A program made the translations under genes and the position numbers. The notes under the pieces are model-generated. The model had not been told where the DNA came from. It made no database searches and saw only the letters and a list, made by a program, of their open reading frames with translations. A stretch of 64,000 nucleotides of DNA from Mesorhizobium loti (lineage in GTDB: Bacteria; Pseudomonadota; Alphaproteobacteria; Rhizobiales; Rhizobiaceae), in contig NZ_CP033334.1 in the NCBI RefSeq assembly GCF_013170705.1, positions 2,829,501 through 2,893,500 on the forward strand, written 5' to 3'. Below are positions 63,568 through 64,000 of the stretch, in pieces; the stretch's first letter is position 1, and each line of letters starts with the position of its first letter.

Positions 63568-64000
63568 ATGTACAGCAAGCCGGAATTCGCGCCTTTGTCG
63601 CGCGACGCCGTGTTCGGCCTGATCGAGGCGGCCGCTTTCGCCACGGTGGTGACAGCAGGGCCGCAAGGGCTCGTCGTCTCGCATCTGCCGTTCGTGCTCG
63701 ACCGCACGCGGGGCGCAAACGGAACACTGGTCTCCCATCTCGCCAGGGCCAATCCGCACAACGAGCTGATTGCGCAGGGCCTGGAGACGGTAGCCGTCTT
63801 CCAGGGGCCGCATGGCTACATCTCGTCCTCCTGGTATCCGCGCAACCCGGTCCGCGACAGCGCTCCGACCTGGAATTTTGCCGTGGTGCATTGCCATGGC
63901 CGTCCGGTGCCGCTCGACGCGCACGCCACTGCCCGGCATTTGCTGCAACTGGTCGACGTACTGGAAAAGGATCGCGAGGACCGCTGGCGCATGCGCGAAC
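63568..64000 (+). CDS. FMN-binding negative transcriptional regulator (PaiB-like), N-terminal part
   Basis: The first 144 residues of a PaiB-family protein, cut by the right edge. It starts M-Y-S-K-P-E-F and has S-H-L-P-F-V-L-D, N-P-H-N-E-L, F-Q-G-P-H-G-Y-I-S-S-S-W-Y and V-P-T/A-P-T-W-N-F-A-V-V-H, all typical of the family. PaiB proteins have a split-barrel flavin-binding fold; B. subtilis PaiB represses protease and sporulation genes. Role here unknown. Confidence 0.88.
   Translation, partial: MYSKPEFAPLSRDAVFGLIEAAAFATVVTAGPQGLVVSHLPFVLDRTRGANGTLVSHLARANPHNELIAQGLETVAVFQGPHGYISSSWYPRNPVRDSAPTWNFAVVHCHGRPVPLDAHATARHLLQLVDVLEKDREDRWRMRE

Overview
The window is high-GC alphaproteobacterial chromosome and most resembles a Mesorhizobium or a close relative in the Rhizobiales. 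The support is the mix of families (ExoF/ExoP/PrsDE-type exopolysaccharide genes, an HWE-family histidine kinase, a DUF1236 protein, cyo oxidase with SURF1 and RegB/RegA-like regulators) and a GAGCATGATC...GATCATGCTC palindrome of the kind dispersed in rhizobial genomes. No rRNA, tRNA, CRISPR array, transposase or phage gene is visible.

Region 1 (1-24.8 kb) is a surface-polysaccharide locus that enters from the left edge. It holds the C-terminal half of an asparagine synthase, a Wzz/Wzc-type co-polymerase, a P-loop kinase fused to a Wzx-type flippase, an acyltransferase, a UDP-glucuronate-epimerase-like protein, a nucleotidyltransferase, a DegT aminotransferase, an initiating sugar transferase, a LegB-like 4,6-dehydratase, a Cys-rich periplasmic propeller protein, a Wza/ExoF-type exporter, a methyltransferase, and a PrsD/PrsE type I secretion pair. 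A long coiled-coil protein follows. Three regulators sit in the middle: a PAS-LuxR protein, an HWE kinase and a NarL-type response regulator. No Wzy polymerase or ordinary glycosyltransferase is visible, so the locus probably continues to the left.

Region 2 (25-33.3 kb) holds glmS, an orphan glycine-betaine-type binding protein coupled to an L,D-transpeptidase and a small lipoprotein, a LysR regulator divergent from an SBF-like transporter, and an MFS symporter. Region 3 (33.4-40.4 kb) is a tightly packed operon cyoABCD-surf1-histidine kinase-response regulator, preceded by a 21-bp perfect palindrome.

Region 4 (40.4-52.4 kb) is a mosaic of short units: GFA-family enzyme, cysteine hydrolase, DUF763, PPC/DUF296, a small basic protein, a HAD phosphatase fused to a HerA-like ATPase, an SDR, KTSC, AlkB-like, DUF1236, a divergent SDR/uxuA hexuronate pair with an operator-like repeat, a broken sigma-factor tail and a BBE flavoenzyme.

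Region 5 (52.5-63.5 kb) looks like one catabolic island. A leftward operon encodes an RpiR regulator, a cysteine hydrolase, a glutamine-synthetase-like ligase, an N-formylglutamate-deformylase-like hydrolase and a class III aminotransferase. It is divergent from a rightward operon encoding a DAO-family oxidase and a branched-chain-type ABC importer with fused LivM-LivG. The set parallels the gamma-glutamylation (Puu) route for amines and is the best candidate here for an undescribed pathway. The window ends inside a PaiB-like FMN-binding gene.
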